Source of the DNA: Clostridiales bacterium
GTDB taxonomy: Bacteria > Bacillota > Clostridia > Oscillospirales > Ruminococcaceae
Direction: 5' to 3'
Assembly: GCA_029007575.1 (NCBI GenBank)
Contig: JAQXIB010000174.1
Span: forward strand, 1-7,853
DNA: 7,853 bases
The translations under genes and the position numbers were made by a program. The notes beneath the pieces are model-generated. The model made no database searches. It had not been told where the DNA came from and saw nothing but the letters and a program-made list of their open reading frames with translations. Below are positions 6,221 through 7,853 of this stretch, piece after piece. The first letter of the stretch is position 1; each line of letters starts with the position of its first letter.

Positions 6221-6625
6221 CTATCTATGTCTTTTTTTGCTGTTAACGCCAAAAATTCCGCCAAATATTGAACAAATTCCTATCACAATTAATTTAATCC
6301 CCAGCCTCCAATGGAATGGACAGGAAAAAGCTAAGACAGACAGCAATAAAAAAAGCAGTGACATCATCATTCCGCTGATAAAGCCGATCACTAATCCTTT
6401 ATTTCCGACTGCTTTTGCGGAAAAATATCCGCTGACCAATCCCGCAATTCCCAGTCCGACTATTGCCAGGAGGTTCAACGCAAACGCGGGCAGATCGATA
6501 GCAGTGACCACTACCGCAAATAGAATATAACTGATACATAAAGCAATGACACCAAATAACTGCCCAAACAAAAAAGGCTTGATATAGCGAGAGGCTCCGG
6601 CTGATTCGATGGTCTGCGTACGCAT
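6221..6625 (-). CDS. TIGR04086 family membrane protein
   Basis: This is a small integral membrane protein of 134 residues with four predicted membrane segments, near residues 18-43, 48-71, 76-100 and 107-126. Small-residue packing motifs are visible, such as GLGIAGLVSGYFSAKAVG (57-74) and FGGIFG (121-126). The tail is basic (KKRHR). It matches the TIGR04086 family, which in Clostridia is commonly found between yajC and the SCIFF genes; its function is unknown, and the constant neighbourhood is the only hint of a link to either. The start ATG (6625-6623) has GGGGG at 6637-6633, 7 bases upstream. It ends directly at the -35 box of the scfA promoter, with no terminator between, so read-through into scfA is expected. 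I see no convincing promoter in 6626-6703. Confidence 0.85.
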   Translation of the reverse strand: MRTQTIESAGASRYIKPFLFGQLFGVIALCISYILFAVVVTAIDLPAFALNLLAIVGLGIAGLVSGYFSAKAVGNKGLVIGFISGMMMSLLFLLLSVLAFSCPFHWRLGIKLIVIGICSIFGGIFGVNSKKRHR

Positions 6626-6647
6626 TGCAATACCCCCATATTACTGT

Positions 6648-6665
6648 TTTTACCGCTTGGTAAAA
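6648..6665. repeat. Short inverted repeat upstream of the TIGR04086 gene
   Basis: A 7-bp inverted repeat TTTTACC/GGTAAAA has a 4-base loop. It lies 39 bases beyond the stop of the LRR-like gene and 22 bases before the TIGR04086 start. On the minus strand it is followed by ACAGTAAT, not a T-run. It could be a weak terminator or an operator. Confidence 0.35.
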
Positions 6666-6703
6666 TATATGTAATACAGAGAAAAAATATGAAAGGAAAT
6701 CGA

Positions 6704-7309
6704 TCAGTTTCCCGTTGCGTAATCAAATTCGGTGACAAGCTGATCCTCCGCTCGATCATACAGCTTGCCGTTGGAGGAATAAAATGTCTTATTATCTTCG
6801 GAGCAAACTACGTGAACAACCGGATGGAAAAAAGTGATACTGCCGTCCGCATTGGATAAAGGATAATAGCCGCTACTCACATTTTCAACTTTTGATATAT
6901 TTTTTCCGATTTGCAAAGTAAAAACGATATCTTCTATGGTATACGGTTCCGAAATGTCGAACTTATCAGGATGCTCTCCGTAAATGCCATCTCCATTCCA
7001 ATAGTCGTTCGGAAAAATAATGCAAAAGGGTGTGGGAACTCCTGTGCCATAGTAGCCGCCTATCTGCGTAACCGGGATCTCATCCCATTCATTAGGTATG
7101 GAAATCGTCTTAGTGTCTTCCCTGCCATCCCACTCGTAAGCACCGACGAAACTGCACCTGCTGATTTTATTGCAATATATCGGCGGATTATGGGAGGTAA
7201 TGCTCTTGTCATAACAGAGACTGCAACTGCGCAGAGAAGTTGCTATCAGAATCAGAAGGAGGATCACAAAAAGAACAGGAATCCCAATCAAAGCCATTTT
7301 CTTTTTCAT
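6704..7309 (-). CDS. Membrane-anchored protein of unknown function with an LRR_5/BspA-like segment
   Basis: I do not recognise a characterised family. The chosen start, ATG 7309-7307 (MKKKMALIGIP), gives 201 residues and has AGAGG 10 bases upstream. The upstream in-frame starts at 7342 (TTG) and 7336 (ATG) have no ribosome binding site. Residues 6-25 form one hydrophobic helix after a lysine-rich start, so the protein is probably anchored with its C-terminal part outside. The Cys at 29 is preceded by LRS, a poor lipobox. Residues 58-86 (AYEWDGREDTKTISIPNEW, then EIPVTQIGG) resemble the IP..GxPVTxIG pattern of BspA-like LRR_5 repeats. The end (FYSSNGKLYDRAEDQLV) resembles the strand after such repeats. 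Cys residues at 46, 52, 96 and 169 could form disulfides. It sits between yajC and TIGR04086 with its own promoter. Confidence 0.75.
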   Translation of the reverse strand: MKKKMALIGIPVLFVILLLILIATSLRSCSLCYDKSITSHNPPIYCNKISRCSFVGAYEWDGREDTKTISIPNEWDEIPVTQIGGYYGTGVPTPFCIIFPNDYWNGDGIYGEHPDKFDISEPYTIEDIVFTLQIGKNISKVENVSSGYYPLSNADGSITFFHPVVHVVCSEDNKTFYSSNGKLYDRAEDQLVTEFDYATGN

Positions 7310-7368
7310 GAGAAATACGCCTCTTTTCCATATCATGTTCAAAAAACAAAAAGCAACGTTCTGCCCTT

Positions 7369-7397
7369 ATAATAGCATTACCCCACAGGAAAAGCAA
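7369..7397 (-). promoter_or_regulatory. Extended -10 promoter of the LRR-like gene
   Basis: On the minus strand TATTAT (7374-7369), one mismatch from consensus, is preceded by TGC, giving an extended -10. The only candidate -35, TTGCTT (7397-7392), is 17 bases upstream and lies inside the neighbouring hairpin. The start would be near 7362, giving a leader of about 50 bases. Confidence 0.6.
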
Positions 7398-7417
7398 GCG
7401 TGCTTTTCCTGTGGGGT
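7380..7417 (-). terminator. 17-bp hairpin downstream of yajC
   Basis: A perfect 17-bp stem (7380-7396 with 7401-7417) with loop AGCG lies 15 bases beyond the yajC stop. It is very stable, but neither strand shows a good T-run after it (minus strand: AATGCTATTA). It is probably the end of the yajC transcript or a block to RNA decay, and it doubles as part of the next promoter. Confidence 0.65.
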
Positions 7418-7432
7418 TCGCGTGAATACATT

Positions 7433-7786
7433 TTATTTTACATCCATTTCAACATCATCATGTACAGTTTCATTCGACTGGATCGCCCAGCGTTTGATTC
7501 TGACCTTGCTTCTGTCATTACCGGTCTCGATCACCACATTATCCTCTTTGATGATGACCACACGTCCGATAATGCCGCCGGCTGTCACAATTTCATCTCC
7601 GACCTGAATATTGTTTCTCATATTCTGGGTTTCTTTATCCCGTTTTTTCTGTGGTCGGATCAACAAGAAATAGAATACCACAAAAATCAATGCCAACGGG
7701 ACAAGCTGAATCAATATTGCCAGCCAACCGCCGCTTGCTTGTTGATCGGCTGCCGCTGTGCTTGCAGCTAAAAATGCTAAATTCAT
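7433..7786 (-). CDS. yajC: Preprotein translocase subunit YajC
   Basis: YajC is a small single-pass membrane protein that binds SecDF in the Sec translocon. The 117 residues fit the family. The hydrophobic segment lies at about 22-43 and is followed by the signature FLLIRPQKKR (40-49) and by GDEIVTAGGIIGRV (63-76), the conserved cytoplasmic domain. The N-terminus is Ala-rich (NLAFLAASTAAA), as in many members. The C-terminus is acidic. The start ATG (7786-7784) has GGTGG at 7800-7796, 9 bases upstream. The upstream region reaches the window edge, so I cannot see whether tgt or queA precedes it as in many Firmicutes. The usual following genes in Clostridia are TIGR04086 and SCIFF, here delayed by one extra gene. 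Confidence 0.95.
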   Translation of the reverse strand: MNLAFLAASTAAADQQASGGWLAILIQLVPLALIFVVFYFLLIRPQKKRDKETQNMRNNIQVGDEIVTAGGIIGRVVIIKEDNVVIETGNDRSKVRIKRWAIQSNETVHDDVEMDVK

Positions 7787-7853
7787 ACTTTACTTCCACC
7801 AATCTGCCGTTATCAGGCTATTTTGTTTGTTCGTTTATTTTGACAATATAAAC

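Noticed and set aside
7220..7235. Lipoprotein signal at Cys29 of the LRR-like protein
   Set aside because: The residues before the Cys are LRS, and Arg at -2 does not fit a lipobox; a simple signal anchor is more likely.
7840..7853. TTGACA on the plus strand at the right edge
   Set aside because: The window ends before a -10 box could be seen; it may belong to an outward gene, but nothing supports it here.
1..7853. Mobile element, prophage or CRISPR array
   Set aside because: I found no transposase, integrase, direct-repeat array or target-site duplication; the inverted repeats present are hairpins tied to gene ends and promoters.

Overview
The window looks like chromosomal core sequence from a spore-forming or spore-related member of the Clostridia, possibly Oscillospiraceae/Ruminococcaceae-like. 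The reasons are a complete SCIFF ranthipeptide pair (a six-cysteine precursor plus a radical SAM/SPASM maturase), the yajC and TIGR04086 genes just upstream of it, a SpoIIM-family membrane protein, a YesL/DUF624 protein, strong GGAGG-type ribosome binding sites and near-consensus sigma-A promoters. I see no transposase, integrase, CRISPR array or phage gene. The assignment to this group is inference from gene content.

Layout: on the plus strand, the left edge holds the 3' part of a GT4 glycosyltransferase (1-955). It converges on the minus-strand genes at a shared bidirectional terminator (973-998). Everything else is on the minus strand, so in transcription order it runs from the right: yajC (7433-7786); a hairpin with an embedded promoter (7369-7417); an unrecognised membrane-anchored protein with a weak LRR_5/BspA-like stretch (6704-7309); a TIGR04086 membrane protein (6221-6625); the 49-residue SCIFF precursor scfA (5984-6133), a gene shorter than usual annotation cut-offs; a 15-bp intergenic hairpin; the maturase scfB (4517-5878); proC (3600-4412); a spoIIM-like gene (2872-3483); a yesL-like gene (1906-2778); tRNA-Gly(GCC) with encoded CCA and its own terminator (1749-1824); and thymidylate kinase tmk (1004-1627).

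How they fit together: scfA and scfB are a substrate-enzyme pair. ScfB is expected to install a thioether cross-link in the cysteine-rich core of ScfA. scfA has a strong extended -10 promoter, and the hairpin between the two genes would make many more precursor than maturase transcripts. yajC belongs to the Sec translocon. TIGR04086 usually lies directly between yajC and scfA, so the LRR-like gene between them here, with its own promoter, looks like an insertion. proC makes proline, tmk makes dTDP, and spoIIM (with a sigma-E-like promoter) points to sporulation. These last genes are otherwise unrelated and mostly look like separate transcription units.

The window has little undescribed coding content. 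The most unusual signals are regulatory: promoters fused to stop codons or buried in inverted repeats, and a nested inverted repeat between the tRNA promoter and the tRNA.
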